This document shows positions 1-9,004 of a stretch of 64,000 bases of DNA, in pieces (positions within the stretch are counted from its first letter, which is position 1; each line of letters begins with the position of its first letter). The translations under genes were made by a program, and so were the position numbers. Origin of the DNA: Bradyrhizobium sp. cir1. GTDB lineage: Bacteria > Pseudomonadota > Alphaproteobacteria > Rhizobiales > Xanthobacteraceae. Location of the stretch: contig NZ_JACIHE010000031.1 in the NCBI RefSeq assembly GCF_014198245.1, positions 1 through 64,000 of the forward strand, written 5' to 3'. The notes under the pieces are model-generated. The model was not told the origin of the DNA. It did no database searches and was given only the letters and a program-made list of their open reading frames with translations.

Positions 1-80
1 GCAGCCCAGCTCGGGCGGCCACCCGGGCTGGGCCATTCCTCACGGAACGAGGCCATTCTAATCCAGTGCGCTAAAACAAG

Positions 81-165
81 GGTGGGCAAAGGCGCGATGC
101 GCCGTGCCCACCATCTTCCACACGCCGAACAGATTGGTGGGCACGCTCCGCTTTGCCCACCCTAC
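81..165. repeat. Dispersed palindromic repeat, family A
   Basis: Imperfect inverted repeats of the GGTGGGCAAAG / CTTTGCCCACC type lie just upstream of the AMP nucleosidase gene and end in CCCACCCTAC. Related copies with GTAGGGTGGGTTAG ends occur at 19510-19653 and 22243-22381. This is a non-coding intergenic element. The first 80 bases hold only a GC-rich hairpin near 3-31 and no gene I can support. Confidence 0.7.
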
Positions 166-221
166 GACACCGCCTTCTTTGCTATAGTTCATCCCAAGCT
201 CCAGCAACCCGGCGGTCGAAC

Positions 222-1691
222 ATGCAGTCCCCTCCGTCCATCGCCACCAAATCCTTCTCCGACGCGTCTCTTGCCGTCGCCCGCCTCGAAGAGATCTACG
301 AGCGCAACACAAAGTTCCTGCGCGACCGGTTTGAGGCCTATGTTGGCGGCGAAGCCGTCACCACGCGGGTGCGAGCCTACTATCCCTTCGTCCGCCTCAC
401 CACCGCGACGCATGCGCGGCTCGATTCCCGGCTGTCCTACGGCTTCGTCGCCGGCCCCGGCGTGCACGAGACCAGCGTCACGCGGCCGGATCTGTTCCGC
501 GCCTATCTGACCGAGCAGATCGGTCTGTTGATCCAGAACCATGGTGTGCCCGTGGAGATCGGCGAGTCGGCCGAGCCGATCCCGATCCACTTCGCCTATC
601 GCCGCGACATCAACATCGAGGCCGCCATCACCACCAGCGAGAACTCGTCCGTCGCGCGCTCGCTGCGCGATGCGTTCGACGTGCCTGACCTTGCCACCAT
701 GGACGACGCCATCGCCGACGGCACCTTCGAGCTGCAGCCGGGCGCGCCCGAGCCGCTGTCCTTGTTTCGCGCCGCCCGCGTCGACTACTCGCTGCGCCGG
801 CTCTACCACTACACCGGCACCGATCCCGAGCATTTCCAGAACTTCGTGATCTTCACCAACTACCAGTTCTATATCGACGCCTTCACGCAGCTCTGCCAGC
901 AGCGGCTTCAGGCTGGCGAGGCCGGCCTCGAAGCCTTTGTCGCGCCCGGCAACGTCATCACGCGCGCCGGTGGCGCGACGACGGGGGCCGCGCCCGTACG
1001 CACGCCGCAGATGCCGGCCTTCCATCTCGTCGAACCCGATTATCGCGGCATCACCCTCATCAATATCGGCACCGGCCCGTCCAACGCGCGCAACGTCACC
1101 GACCATGTCGCGGTGCTGAGGCCGCACGCCTGGCTGATGCTCGGCCACTGCGCGGGGCTGCGCAACACGCAGCGGCTCGGCGACTACGTGCTCGCGCACG
1201 GCTATGTGCGCGAGGACCACGTGCTCGACCGCGAGCTGCCGCTCTGGGTTCCGATTCCGGCACTGGCCGAGATGCAGGTCGCACTCGAGGAGGCAGTCGA
1301 GGACGTCACCGGCCTCGAAGGCTTCGAGCTCAAGCGCCTGATGCGCACCGGGACCGTCGCAAGCGTCGACAACCGCAATTGGGAGATTTCGGGGCGCGAG
1401 GTGATCCGCCGCCTGTCGCAGTCGCGCGCGGTGGCGCTCGACATGGAATCGGCTGCGATCGCCGCCAACGGTTACCGCTTCCGCGTCCCCTACGGCACGC
1501 TGCTGTGCGTTTCCGACAAGCCGCTGCATGGCGAGATCAAGCTCGCGGGCATGGCCAGCGAATTTTACCGCCGCCGCGTCGGCCAGCATCTCGAGATCGG
1601 TCTGAAGGCGCTCGAGCGGCTCAAGCAGCAGGAATCAGAACGCCTGCATTCGCGAAAGCTGAGAAGCTTTGCCGAAGTGGCGTTCCAGTAA
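222..1691 (+). CDS. amn: AMP nucleosidase
   Basis: Hydrolyses AMP to adenine and ribose 5-phosphate, a cytoplasmic step of purine nucleotide turnover. The 489-residue product matches the usual length of about 480-490. It has an N-terminal AMP nucleosidase domain followed by a nucleoside-phosphorylase-like catalytic half. That half carries the motif IGTGPSNARNVTDH and then MLGHCAGLR, as in the Amn/PNP-type phosphorylase fold. I chose the ATG at 222 over an upstream start at 153 because residues before it are translated from the family A repeat and look non-coding. The gene appears monocistronic; a secreted TPR protein follows after about 120 bases. Confidence 0.93.
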   Translation: MQSPPSIATKSFSDASLAVARLEEIYERNTKFLRDRFEAYVGGEAVTTRVRAYYPFVRLTTATHARLDSRLSYGFVAGPGVHETSVTRPDLFRAYLTEQIGLLIQNHGVPVEIGESAEPIPIHFAYRRDINIEAAITTSENSSVARSLRDAFDVPDLATMDDAIADGTFELQPGAPEPLSLFRAARVDYSLRRLYHYTGTDPEHFQNFVIFTNYQFYIDAFTQLCQQRLQAGEAGLEAFVAPGNVITRAGGATTGAAPVRTPQMPAFHLVEPDYRGITLINIGTGPSNARNVTDHVAVLRPHAWLMLGHCAGLRNTQRLGDYVLAHGYVREDHVLDRELPLWVPIPALAEMQVALEEAVEDVTGLEGFELKRLMRTGTVASVDNRNWEISGREVIRRLSQSRAVALDMESAAIAANGYRFRVPYGTLLCVSDKPLHGEIKLAGMASEFYRRRVGQHLEIGLKALERLKQQESERLHSRKLRSFAEVAFQ

Positions 1692-1812
1692 AGGACAACA
1701 GAACTGTCGTACGAACGCTGACGTCTCCGTGAGCGCAGCGCCCCGGAATATCGCTGCCGAGGCAGGGTTATCAATTCGTCCGGGGCCGCTTGAAGCAGGA
1801 CAGGAGACGAAG

Positions 1813-2421
1813 ATGTTCGCTGGGATGATCAGGCTCGTCACGCTCGGTACATTTGCGGCAGCGCTGTTGAACTCGCCGGCGCTCGCCGCGGGCGGTGGTG
1901 GAGGAGGCGGTGGCGGTGGCAGTTCGACCGATCCCTATGCCGGCGCCTATTCGGATCAGAAGCCGCAGCCAACCTATCCGAAGCGGCCGGGCGCCAAGGC
2001 AAGCCAGAAGGGCAAGAAGCAAGGCAGCCAATCCAGCATCGGCGATCCCGCTTTCGCCGCCGGCTATCGCGCCGCCTATGATACCATCTACGAGCACAAC
2101 GACTATGCGGCCGCGATCGCGCAGTTGAAGTCGCTCGGCCATGACGAGCATCCGAACGTCGCCAACCTCATCGGCTACGCCTACCGCAAGCTCGGCGACT
2201 ACGAACAGTCGCAGGTCTGGTACGAGCGCGCCTTGCAGGCGGATCCGAACCACGTGCTGACGTGGCAATATTATGGACTGTGGCAGCTCGAGCGCGGCAA
2301 CCGCGAGCAAGCGCTCTATCACCTCGGTCGGATAGCTTCCATCTGCGGGACGGACTGCGAGGAATATCGATCGCTGGCCGCGGCGCTGGACAAGCCGGCC
2401 GGAACGGCGCTTGTCTATTGA
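1813..2421 (+). CDS. Secreted TPR-repeat protein
   Basis: The 202-residue product has a clear N-terminal signal peptide (hydrophobic core after MIR, cleavage likely after ALA). A run of ten glycines and a basic, proline-rich linker follow. The C-terminal half (about 95-165) resembles tetratricopeptide repeats, with YRKLGDYEQSQVWYERALQADPNH as the best match, so it probably acts as a periplasmic protein-interaction module. Two cysteines near the C-terminus (CGTDC) could form a disulphide. The ATG at 1813 has a purine-rich site (GGAGACGAAG) just upstream; longer starts would bury the signal peptide. The precise partner is unknown. Confidence 0.8.
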   Translation: MFAGMIRLVTLGTFAAALLNSPALAAGGGGGGGGGGSSTDPYAGAYSDQKPQPTYPKRPGAKASQKGKKQGSQSSIGDPAFAAGYRAAYDTIYEHNDYAAAIAQLKSLGHDEHPNVANLIGYAYRKLGDYEQSQVWYERALQADPNHVLTWQYYGLWQLERGNREQALYHLGRIASICGTDCEEYRSLAAALDKPAGTALVY

Positions 2422-2556
2422 GGTCGGAGCGTGGCGGGCTGACGCGAGCGCGCTGTTGACGAGCCTCGTAAGACCGCCATGTCCCCTGGCGCGGGTGGTG
2501 ACAACGCATCAGATTTTCAGCATTGTCCGTCGCGGGGGCGCGACCGGGACGACTTG

Positions 2557-2832
2557 ATGCCACTTTTGCGCGACAGGATCATTGGCCATGATCTGGGCCG
2601 GCTGGCCTTTCGCTTCACCATGCTGAACGATGGCGAGGTCGTGCAGTGCCAGATCTCCGACGCCGCGATGGACGAGCTTGCGGGCATGCAGGGCACCGAG
2701 AGCAGCGCGCGGCAGGCGCAATTCCTGTCCCTGCGCGAGACCATCGAACGCATCGCGTCGGACCTCTACGACGAGGCGCCGCGGGTGCAGGGCTATGTGG
2801 TGCGGATCTTCATGCGGCATTTGGGACGGTGA
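2557..2832 (+). CDS. DUF1488-like small protein
   Basis: This 91-residue cytoplasmic protein has the line FTMLNDGEVVQCQISDAAMDEL, which I associate with the DUF1488 family of small proteobacterial proteins of unknown function. There is no signal peptide or membrane segment. The start is uncertain: the ATG at 2557 has GGGA nine bases upstream, while an ATG at 2479 would add a low-complexity, poorly conserved-looking 26 residues. It lies about 135 bases after the secreted TPR gene on the same strand, but nothing links the two functionally. Confidence 0.65.
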   Translation: MPLLRDRIIGHDLGRLAFRFTMLNDGEVVQCQISDAAMDELAGMQGTESSARQAQFLSLRETIERIASDLYDEAPRVQGYVVRIFMRHLGR

Positions 2833-2960
2833 CAACGGTCGTTGCCGCGAGCACAAATCTCTCACCGTCACCCCCGCGCAACGGCGAAGCCGTTGTCGCT
2901 GGAGGTGGCCGCTTCTTCAGCGGCCCTCGAAGGGCGACGGCCCGGCTGCATCTCGGCCGT

Positions 2961-3020
2961 TCATCCTTCGAGGCTCGTCACGTGGCGCGTTGCGCCGCGT
3001 GTCTCGCACCTCAGGATGAC
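2961..3020. repeat. Dispersed palindromic repeat, family G (partial)
   Basis: It contains TCCTTCGAGGCTCGTCAC and CCTCAGGATGACGG, the two halves of the CCTTCGAGACG / CCTCAGGATGAGG element. Longer copies lie at 23916-24050 and 31766-31900. It sits between two convergent genes. Confidence 0.65.
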
Positions 3021-3057
3021 GGTTCAGAAAGTGTGGCCGCTGTCGCCTCCGAAAAGT

Positions 3058-3540
3058 TCACCCCTCCAGCTTCCTCAACAACAACCTCAGCGCCGTCGCT
3101 GCAAACACCTGCATGTTAGCAAATCGGTCATTGCTATCAGTCTCCAGCGTCATCACCTCCGCTGCAGGGCCCACGACGGCCATGCAGCTGTGGCCGGCGG
3201 CGTCGCCGTAGCGGTTGCCGGTGGGGCCGGCTGCGCCGGTCTCGGACAGGCCCCAGTCGCAATTGAAGCGGCTGCGCATCTGTTCGGCCAGGAGTTTTGC
3301 ATAGGGCTCCGATGAGGAGCGAAAGCCCTTCATTCCTTCATCCGAAATATCCATCAGCACGCGCCTGGCATCGCGGGTGTAGACCACGGCGCCGCCGAGG
3401 AAATAGGCCGACGCCCCGGGCACCGCGAGCAGGCTGGCCGCGATCAGACCGCCGGTCGATGATTCCGCAACCGCAATGGTCTGTTTGCGCGCGATCAGTT
3501 GGGCCGCGACCTGTTCCGCAATTCCAACGAGCTCTTTCAT
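3058..3540 (-). CDS. CinA-family amidohydrolase (PncC-type)
   Basis: The 160-residue product corresponds to the stand-alone CinA C-terminal domain. This domain deamidates nicotinamide mononucleotide to nicotinate mononucleotide in the pyridine nucleotide salvage cycle. Visible family motifs are TIAVAESSTGGLIAASL near residue 20, the catalytic-serine region, then GGAVVYT and GLSETGAAGPTGNRYG around 108-123. The length is normal for PncC-type proteins lacking the N-terminal MoCF-like domain. It is transcribed opposite to the preceding DUF1488 gene and divergent from the amidohydrolase cassette, with about 145 bases between the two starts. Confidence 0.88.
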   Translation of the reverse strand: MKELVGIAEQVAAQLIARKQTIAVAESSTGGLIAASLLAVPGASAYFLGGAVVYTRDARRVLMDISDEGMKGFRSSSEPYAKLLAEQMRSRFNCDWGLSETGAAGPTGNRYGDAAGHSCMAVVGPAAEVMTLETDSNDRFANMQVFAATALRLLLRKLEG

Positions 3541-3686
3541 CTCTTGAACCCCTTATCCCTTCGCAACCGAGCTCAGCTTTCCTAGCATATGACAGGAGGC
3601 TTGGCCGAGTTGCGGGCGACCGGCAGGCCTGCTTGAATGGCGGGTACAAGAACAGACATGCGAGGAAACGTGAGAAGGGAGACGTC

Positions 3687-4745
3687 ATGGCGTCCCTGAT
3701 CGCCGGCGGTATCGATTGCGACGTGCATCCGGCCGTGCCGCATCTGACCAGCCTGCTGCCGTACCTGAACGACTATTGGCGCGATCAGGTGACGACACGC
3801 GGCATGGTCGATCTCGTCTCGCAATCCTATCCGCAGAACTCGCCGATCACGGCGCGCCCTGACTGGCGGCCCGAAAGCGGCAAGCCGGGCGAGAGCCTGG
3901 AGGCCATGCAGCACCATGTGCTCGATCCCTTCCAGCTCAGCTACGCCATCTGCAATCCGCTCTATGGCGTGCAGATGGTGTTTTCGGAAGATTTGCAGGC
4001 CGCCTTCTGCCGCGCGTTGAACGACTGGCTCGTGAAGGAGTGGCTCGATCGCGACAAGCGACTGCGCGGCTCGATCGTGATCCCCACGCAAAGCGTCGAA
4101 AAGGCCGTCGCCGAGATCGAGCGCTGCGCCAAGGACCGGCGCTTCGTGCAGGTGTTGATGCTTGTTATGAGCGACACGCCGCTCGGCAAGCGCGCGCTGT
4201 GGCCGATCTATGAAGCCGCGGAACGGCTCGACCTGCCGATCGGCGTCCACGCCGGTTCCGCCTATCACAATCCGCCGACTGCGGTGGGATGGGGGTCCTA
4301 TCACATCGAGGATTATGTCGGTCAGGCCCAGGCGTTCCAGACCCAGCTCACCAGCGCGATCGTCGAAGGCGTGTTCGCCAAATATCCCCGCCTGAAGATG
4401 GTGATGCTGGAATCCGGCGTCTCCTGGATCGCGCCCTACCTCTGGCGGTTGCACAAGTTCTGGCGCGGGGTGCGGATGGAGACGCCGTGGGTCGATCGCG
4501 CGCCGCTGGAACTTGTGCGCAGCAACATCCGCTTCTCGTTACAGCCATTTGATGCGCCACCGGAACCCGAGACATTAATTCGCCTGTTTGAGCATATGCA
4601 GTCGGACGAATTGGTCTTATTCTCCACGGACTATCCGCACTGGCAGTTCGACGGCCAGGACGCGTTGCCCGAAGGTCTGTCCCCCGATCTCGTGCGCAAG
4701 ATCATGATCGACAATCCGTATGCAACCTATCCCCGCCTGAAATGA
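3687..4745 (+). CDS. Amidohydrolase 2 family protein (copy 1)
   Basis: This 352-residue metal-dependent TIM-barrel hydrolase is of the amidohydrolase_2 (ACMSD-like) type. Visible motifs are IDCDVHP at the N-terminus, GVHAGS in the middle, MLESGVSW and the terminal FSTDYPHW, whose Asp is the usual catalytic/metal residue. A strong ribosome binding site (AAGGGAG) precedes the ATG at 3687, so the longer frame from 3297 is rejected. The next gene, 25 bases downstream, is a paralogue and is followed by a Rieske protein, suggesting a three-gene catabolic operon. Substrate is unknown; family members decarboxylate or hydrolyse aromatic-derived acids. Confidence 0.88.
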   Translation: MASLIAGGIDCDVHPAVPHLTSLLPYLNDYWRDQVTTRGMVDLVSQSYPQNSPITARPDWRPESGKPGESLEAMQHHVLDPFQLSYAICNPLYGVQMVFSEDLQAAFCRALNDWLVKEWLDRDKRLRGSIVIPTQSVEKAVAEIERCAKDRRFVQVLMLVMSDTPLGKRALWPIYEAAERLDLPIGVHAGSAYHNPPTAVGWGSYHIEDYVGQAQAFQTQLTSAIVEGVFAKYPRLKMVMLESGVSWIAPYLWRLHKFWRGVRMETPWVDRAPLELVRSNIRFSLQPFDAPPEPETLIRLFEHMQSDELVLFSTDYPHWQFDGQDALPEGLSPDLVRKIMIDNPYATYPRLK

Positions 4746-4770
4746 GCCCGCTGCCAAAGGAGGCAAGGCG

Positions 4771-5883
4771 ATGAATATCCAGTTCCGCGAGAACCAAGAG
4801 GCCGCTTCCCCACTGACCGCCAAAACCGCGATCGCGGACTGCGACATCCACCCGGCACGCGCCACCCGCACCGAGCTCTATCCCTACCTCGCCAAGCGCT
4901 GGCAGCATCATCTCGAGATCTACGGCGTCCATGCCTATCAGGGCATGATGGAAGGCCCGCCCTATCCGAAGGCCCAGCCAAATGCCTCGCGCCGCGATGC
5001 CTATCCGCCGGAGGGCGGCCCGCAGGGCTCCTCGCTCTCCTTCATGCAGAAGCAATTGCTCGATCCCAACAATGTGCAGCTTGGCGTGCTCAATCCGCTC
5101 AACACCGGGCAGGGCATCCGCAATCACGAGCTCTCGGCCGCGCTGTGCTCGGCTATCAACGACTGGCAGATCGACAAATGGACCAGCAAGGACAAGCGTC
5201 TGAAGGCGTCCATTGTCGTCGGCAATGAGGACGGGCTGTCGGCCGCTGCCGAGATCCGCGAGCGCGCCGGCGACAAGAATTTCGTGCAGGTACTGCTGCT
5301 CAGCCGCAACGTCGAGCCCCTCGGCCAGCGCCGCTACTGGCCGATCTATCAGGCCGCGGAAGAAGCCGGTCTTCCCGTCGGCGTGCATGCCTTCGGCTTC
5401 GGCGGCAACCCCATCACGCCGTCGGGCTGGCCGAGCTACTACATCGAGGAGATGGTGGGACACTCGCAGTGCCAGCAATCGGCGCTGGCGAGCATTGTGC
5501 TTGAGGGCGTGTTCGAGCGTTTCCCGAAACTGAAGATGGTGATGATCGAGGCCGGCTTCGGTTGGGCGCCGTCGCTGGCGTGGCGGCTCGACAAGGCCTG
5601 GCAGCGGCTGCGCAGCGAGGTCCCGCATGTGAAGCGCCCGCCGTCGGAATATATCCGCGAGCAGGTGTGGTGGACGACGCAGCCGATGGAGGATCCGGAG
5701 CGGCGTGAGGATCTGTTCGACGTCATCAAATGGATCGGCTGGGACAAGTTGCTGTTCGCGACCGACTATCCGCATTGGGACTATGATGAGCCGTCGCGCG
5801 TGCTGCCAGCGGGTGTCAGCGAGGCCAACCGCGAGGCGTTCTATCTCGGCAATGCGAAGAAGCTGTATGGGATCGCCGCATGA
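4771..5883 (+). CDS. Amidohydrolase 2 family protein (copy 2)
   Basis: This 370-residue paralogue of the preceding gene shares DCDIHPA, QxLLDPxxxQLxxxNPL, GVHAFGF, MVMIEAGFGWAPSLAWR and FATDYPHWDYDEP. The N-terminal 20 residues are an extra polar segment. An excellent ribosome binding site (AAGGAGG) lies upstream of the ATG at 4771. The two copies are divergent enough to suggest different substrates or a hetero-oligomer rather than a recent duplication. Its TGA stop lies inside a dispersed repeat (family E, 5878-5921). Confidence 0.88.
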   Translation: MNIQFRENQEAASPLTAKTAIADCDIHPARATRTELYPYLAKRWQHHLEIYGVHAYQGMMEGPPYPKAQPNASRRDAYPPEGGPQGSSLSFMQKQLLDPNNVQLGVLNPLNTGQGIRNHELSAALCSAINDWQIDKWTSKDKRLKASIVVGNEDGLSAAAEIRERAGDKNFVQVLLLSRNVEPLGQRRYWPIYQAAEEAGLPVGVHAFGFGGNPITPSGWPSYYIEEMVGHSQCQQSALASIVLEGVFERFPKLKMVMIEAGFGWAPSLAWRLDKAWQRLRSEVPHVKRPPSEYIREQVWWTTQPMEDPERREDLFDVIKWIGWDKLLFATDYPHWDYDEPSRVLPAGVSEANREAFYLGNAKKLYGIAA

Positions 5884-5921
5884 TCCGAAAAAGTGTGAAG
5901 CGGTTTTTCGATAAGATCATG
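5878..5921. repeat. Dispersed repeat, family E
   Basis: A copy of the GCATGATCC...AAGCGGTTTT...AAGATCATGC inverted element. Other copies lie at 25036-25100 and 42859-42903. It overlaps the stop codon of the upstream amidohydrolase gene, and sequence at its right edge (GCGGAAGACATAAAGC) contains the likely ribosome binding site of the Rieske gene. It is therefore transcribed inside the operon. Confidence 0.75.
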
Positions 5922-5936
5922 CGGAAGACATAAAGC

Positions 5937-6350
5937 ATGGCGCGTCATGTGATTGCGCCAGTGGATGAACTTCCGCCGGGCACGCGAAAATTCCTGGAGA
6001 TCGACGGACGGCCGATCGCGATCTTCAACATCAAGGGCGAGTATTTCGGCCTGATGAACCGCTGCCCGCATCAGGGCGCGGCATTGTGCGAAGGCCCGCT
6101 GATCGGCCTCGCCCAGTCGAGCAATCCCGGCGAGATCGAATACACAAAGTTAGGTGAGATCATCCGCTGCCCCTGGCACGGCTGGGAATTCGATATCCGC
6201 ACCGGACAATCCTACTGCGATCCCCGCCGCTTCCGCGTGAAGGCCTATCCGGCCCATGTCGAGCCGGGCGCGAGCGTGGTGAAGGGGCCGTACGTGGCGG
6301 AGACTGTTACGGTGAAGGTCGAGAGCGATTACGTGGTGGTCGAACTCTAA
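5937..6350 (+). CDS. Rieske [2Fe-2S] ferredoxin-like protein
   Basis: This 137-residue single-domain Rieske protein has the ligand pair CPH (in NRCPHQGAALCEG, about residue 42) and CPWHGWEF (about 79). These are the C-x-H and C-x2-H motifs that bind a Rieske cluster. There is no membrane anchor or oxygenase catalytic domain, so it most likely serves as an electron carrier, or a small accessory subunit, for a separately encoded oxygenase. It is third in a row with two amidohydrolases, 53 bases after the second, and is probably co-transcribed. The substrate pathway is not shown by the sequence. Confidence 0.9.
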   Translation: MARHVIAPVDELPPGTRKFLEIDGRPIAIFNIKGEYFGLMNRCPHQGAALCEGPLIGLAQSSNPGEIEYTKLGEIIRCPWHGWEFDIRTGQSYCDPRRFRVKAYPAHVEPGASVVKGPYVAETVTVKVESDYVVVEL

Positions 6351-6369
6351 GCCGCACCGGCGGTGCGCT

Positions 6370-6501
6370 CCCTCGCCCCGTTCTTACGGGGAGAGGGTTG
6401 GGGTGAGGGGCTTCTCTCCGCGAATGAGATCGTTGTGAGACCTGTACCCCTCACCGGATCGCAAGAGCGATCCGACCTCGCCCCGCAGGCGGGGAGAGGT
6501 G
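6370..6501. repeat. Dispersed palindromic repeat, family H
   Basis: Two stem-loop units, one built on CCCTCGCCCCGTTCTTACGG with GGGGAGAGGG and one on CCTCGCCCCGCAGGCGGGGAG, fill the gap between the convergent Rieske and MHS transporter genes. It may double as a transcription barrier. Confidence 0.6.
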
Positions 6502-6523
6502 AAGAAAGCGGGCTCTGCGCTGA

Positions 6524-7855
6524 TTAATGCCCCGCAACCGGCTCCGCCGCCGCATCATACGTCGGCACCGCCTTGCCACCGTCGCGGTAGACGATCGACG
6601 CCGCGATGATGCCGAGCAGGGCGGCGAACATCAGCCAGGCGCCGGGCGCGGCCTTGTTGCCGGTGGTGTCGATCAGCCAGGTCGAGGCGAACGGCGTGAA
6701 GGTGCCGAACAGCGCGGCGGCGAGGGCGAAGGCGAGCGAAAAGCAGGTGGTGCGCACATGCGCCGGCACGATCTCGACGAGGGCGCCGAGCATGGTGCCG
6801 CTGTACATGCCGAAATAGAACGAGAACATCATCTCGACCGCGAGCAGCTTGCCGAAGGTCGGTGCAGCCACCAGCCAGGACAGCGCCGGATAGGCAGTCA
6901 CCAGCGCGAGGCCGGCGATCCCGATCAGCACGGGCTTGCGGCCAATGCGGTCGGAGAGGGCACCGCCGACCGGATTCCAGATGAAGTTGGTGACCGCCAC
7001 CAGCAGCGTCACGAGCAGCGCGTCCTGCGTCGACAGCTTCAGCACGGTCTTGCCGAAGGTCGGCGTGTAGACGGTGACGAAGTAGAACGTCGTCGTGGTC
7101 AGGATCGCGATCATCATGCCGAGGAGCACGATGCGCCAGTTGGCGAGCGCGGAGGCGAACACTTCGCTGGCGGTCGGGTGCTTCTTCATAGCAAGGAAGG
7201 CCGGCGTTTCCTCCAGCGTGCGCCGCAGGACGAAGATCAGCGGAATGATCAGGCAGCCGACGAAGAACGGAATGCGCCAGCCCCAGGATGCGACGGTATC
7301 GGCCGGCATCACCTCGGACAGGAGATAGCCGAGGATCGAGGCTACGAAGATCGCGACCTGCTGGCTCGAGGACTGGAACGAGGTGTAGAAGCCGCGGTTG
7401 CCGGGCGTTGCGATTTCCGCGAGATACACCGAGACGCCGCCGAGCTCGACACCGGCGGAGAAGCCTTGCAGCAGGCGGCCGATCAGCACGATGACCGGCG
7501 CCGCGATGCCGATGGTCGCGTAGCTCGGGCAGAACGCGATGACGACGGTGCCGAACGCCATGATGCCGAGCGTGACGATCAGGCCCTGGCGGCGGCCGAT
7601 GCGGTCGATATAGGCGCCGAGCACGATGGCGCCGACGGGGCGCATCAACGCGCCGAGCCAGAACACGCCGAAGGTGTTGAGCAGCGAGGCGGTCTCGTTG
7701 GTCGAGGGGAAGAACGCCTTGCCGATCGCGGCGGCGTAGAAGCCGAACAGGAAGAAATCGAACTGTTCGAGGAAATTGCCGCTGGTGGCGCGCAGGATCG
7801 CGCCGATGCGCGACTTGATCACGGGCGGATTGGTTGAGGTGGCTGGTCCAGCCAT
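6524..7855 (-). CDS. MFS transporter, metabolite:H+ symporter (MHS) type
   Basis: The 443-residue polytopic inner-membrane protein has twelve predicted segments. The MHS-type signatures are GNFLEQFDFFLFGFYA at the first helix, RPVGAIVLGAYIDRIGRR after helix 3, and GALSDRIGRKPVL in the second half. Family members (citrate, tricarballylate, alpha-ketoglutarate, shikimate symporters) import organic acids with protons. A good ribosome binding site (AAGGGGAG) precedes the ATG. The LysR-type regulator gene lies immediately upstream in the same direction, 145 bases away, and may control it. The substrate cannot be read from sequence. Confidence 0.9.
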   Translation of the reverse strand: MAGPATSTNPPVIKSRIGAILRATSGNFLEQFDFFLFGFYAAAIGKAFFPSTNETASLLNTFGVFWLGALMRPVGAIVLGAYIDRIGRRQGLIVTLGIMAFGTVVIAFCPSYATIGIAAPVIVLIGRLLQGFSAGVELGGVSVYLAEIATPGNRGFYTSFQSSSQQVAIFVASILGYLLSEVMPADTVASWGWRIPFFVGCLIIPLIFVLRRTLEETPAFLAMKKHPTASEVFASALANWRIVLLGMMIAILTTTTFYFVTVYTPTFGKTVLKLSTQDALLVTLLVAVTNFIWNPVGGALSDRIGRKPVLIGIAGLALVTAYPALSWLVAAPTFGKLLAVEMMFSFYFGMYSGTMLGALVEIVPAHVRTTCFSLAFALAAALFGTFTPFASTWLIDTTGNKAAPGAWLMFAALLGIIAASIVYRDGGKAVPTYDAAAEPVAGH

Positions 7856-8000
7856 GACGTTGCTCCCCTTGGAATGACGTGGCCGGACCGGAACTCATTT
7901 CACGGCAAGGCAACAGATTGAAGCTGCGACAATCTGTCATACCCCTTCCCGCGCGAGGGCTGGGGAGTCAACCGGTTTTCCGGAGGAAGCTGATGATTTT

Positions 8001-8894
8001 TCAGGCTTTATTTTGCGTCGCAGCGAGGATCCATTGGCGGAATGCGGCGAGCTTCGGCGCCTCTCGGCGGCCGTCGGGAGAGACCAGGTAAAACCCTGCA
8101 TCCGCCGGGAGCGCGATCTTGAAGGGCACCACCAGCCGGCCCTTGGCGATGTCGTCCTGGACGTAGGAGGTCCGTCCCATCGCCACGCCCATGCCGTCGA
8201 TCGCCGCCTGCACCGTCATGAGGGTCATGTCGAAGGTGATGCCGGGCTGCCGGGAGATGCCGGCCGAAAGGCCGGCCGCGGTCAGCCACAGCCGCCAGTC
8301 GTCACTGACGTTGGTGTGCAGCAGCACGTGGTCCTTCAGATCCTCCGGACGACGTAGCGGCTTGTCACCGCGCAACAGCGAGGGGCTGCACACTGGAAAC
8401 AACTCGTCCGCCATCAGCCAGTCGGCGCGCAGGCCCGGCCATTGGCCGCGGCCGTAGCGGATCGCAACATCGACATTGTCGCGCTGGAAGTCGACCAGGC
8501 TGGTCGAGGTGGTGATGCGGACGTCGATGCCGGGATGGCTCTCCTGGAAATCGGTCAGGCGCGGCAGCAGCCACTTTGCTGCAAGCGAGGCGATTGTCGA
8601 GACCGTCAGCACCTTGTCGTCGTCCTTGCGCAAGAGACGGTCGGTGGCAAGGCGGAGGTCGTTGAAGGCGGCCCGCACGCCCGGGAGGTAGTCGCGCGCC
8701 TCCGGCGTCAGCGCCAGCGCGCGGTTCTGCCGGATGAACAGGCGGATGCCGAGCTCCTCCTCGAGCCTGCGGATCTGATGGCTGATCGCGGTCTGGGTCA
8801 CGTTCAGCTCGCTGGCCGCCAGCGTGAAGCTGAGATGGCGCGCGGCGGCCTCGAACGCCCGCAATCCGTTCAGGGAGGGCAATCTGGCAGTCAT
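8001..8894 (-). CDS. LysR-family transcriptional regulator (GcvA-like)
   Basis: The 297-residue product has an N-terminal winged helix (about 5-65) typical of GcvA-type LysR proteins: LPSLNGLRAFEAAARHLSFTLAASELNVTQTAISHQIRRLEEELG. A periplasmic-binding-like effector domain follows. It lies upstream of the MHS transporter on the same strand and divergent from the DUF1127 gene, with about 110 bases between the two starts. The transporter and perhaps the divergent gene are natural targets. The effector is unknown. Confidence 0.9.
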   Translation of the reverse strand: MTARLPSLNGLRAFEAAARHLSFTLAASELNVTQTAISHQIRRLEEELGIRLFIRQNRALALTPEARDYLPGVRAAFNDLRLATDRLLRKDDDKVLTVSTIASLAAKWLLPRLTDFQESHPGIDVRITTSTSLVDFQRDNVDVAIRYGRGQWPGLRADWLMADELFPVCSPSLLRGDKPLRRPEDLKDHVLLHTNVSDDWRLWLTAAGLSAGISRQPGITFDMTLMTVQAAIDGMGVAMGRTSYVQDDIAKGRLVVPFKIALPADAGFYLVSPDGRREAPKLAAFRQWILAATQNKA

Positions 8895-9004
8895 CTGGCA
8901 GCAGGATGCATGACGTTATTTCATGCGAAAGGGTACAAATTGTCGTTTGTCGCAGCGCACTCGGAAGCAGATATTAGCGGTCAACTTAGCTCCAGGAGCT
9001 GAAA

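Noticed and set aside
1..80. GC-rich hairpin at the left edge as a terminator
   Set aside because: The stem is plausible but no T tract follows on either strand in view, and the upstream gene is outside the window.
6527..7837. Long plus-strand frame opposite the MHS transporter
   Set aside because: It is low-complexity, rich in R/G/D/E/A/H, and the minus strand encodes a well-conserved transporter. It is a high-GC antisense shadow.
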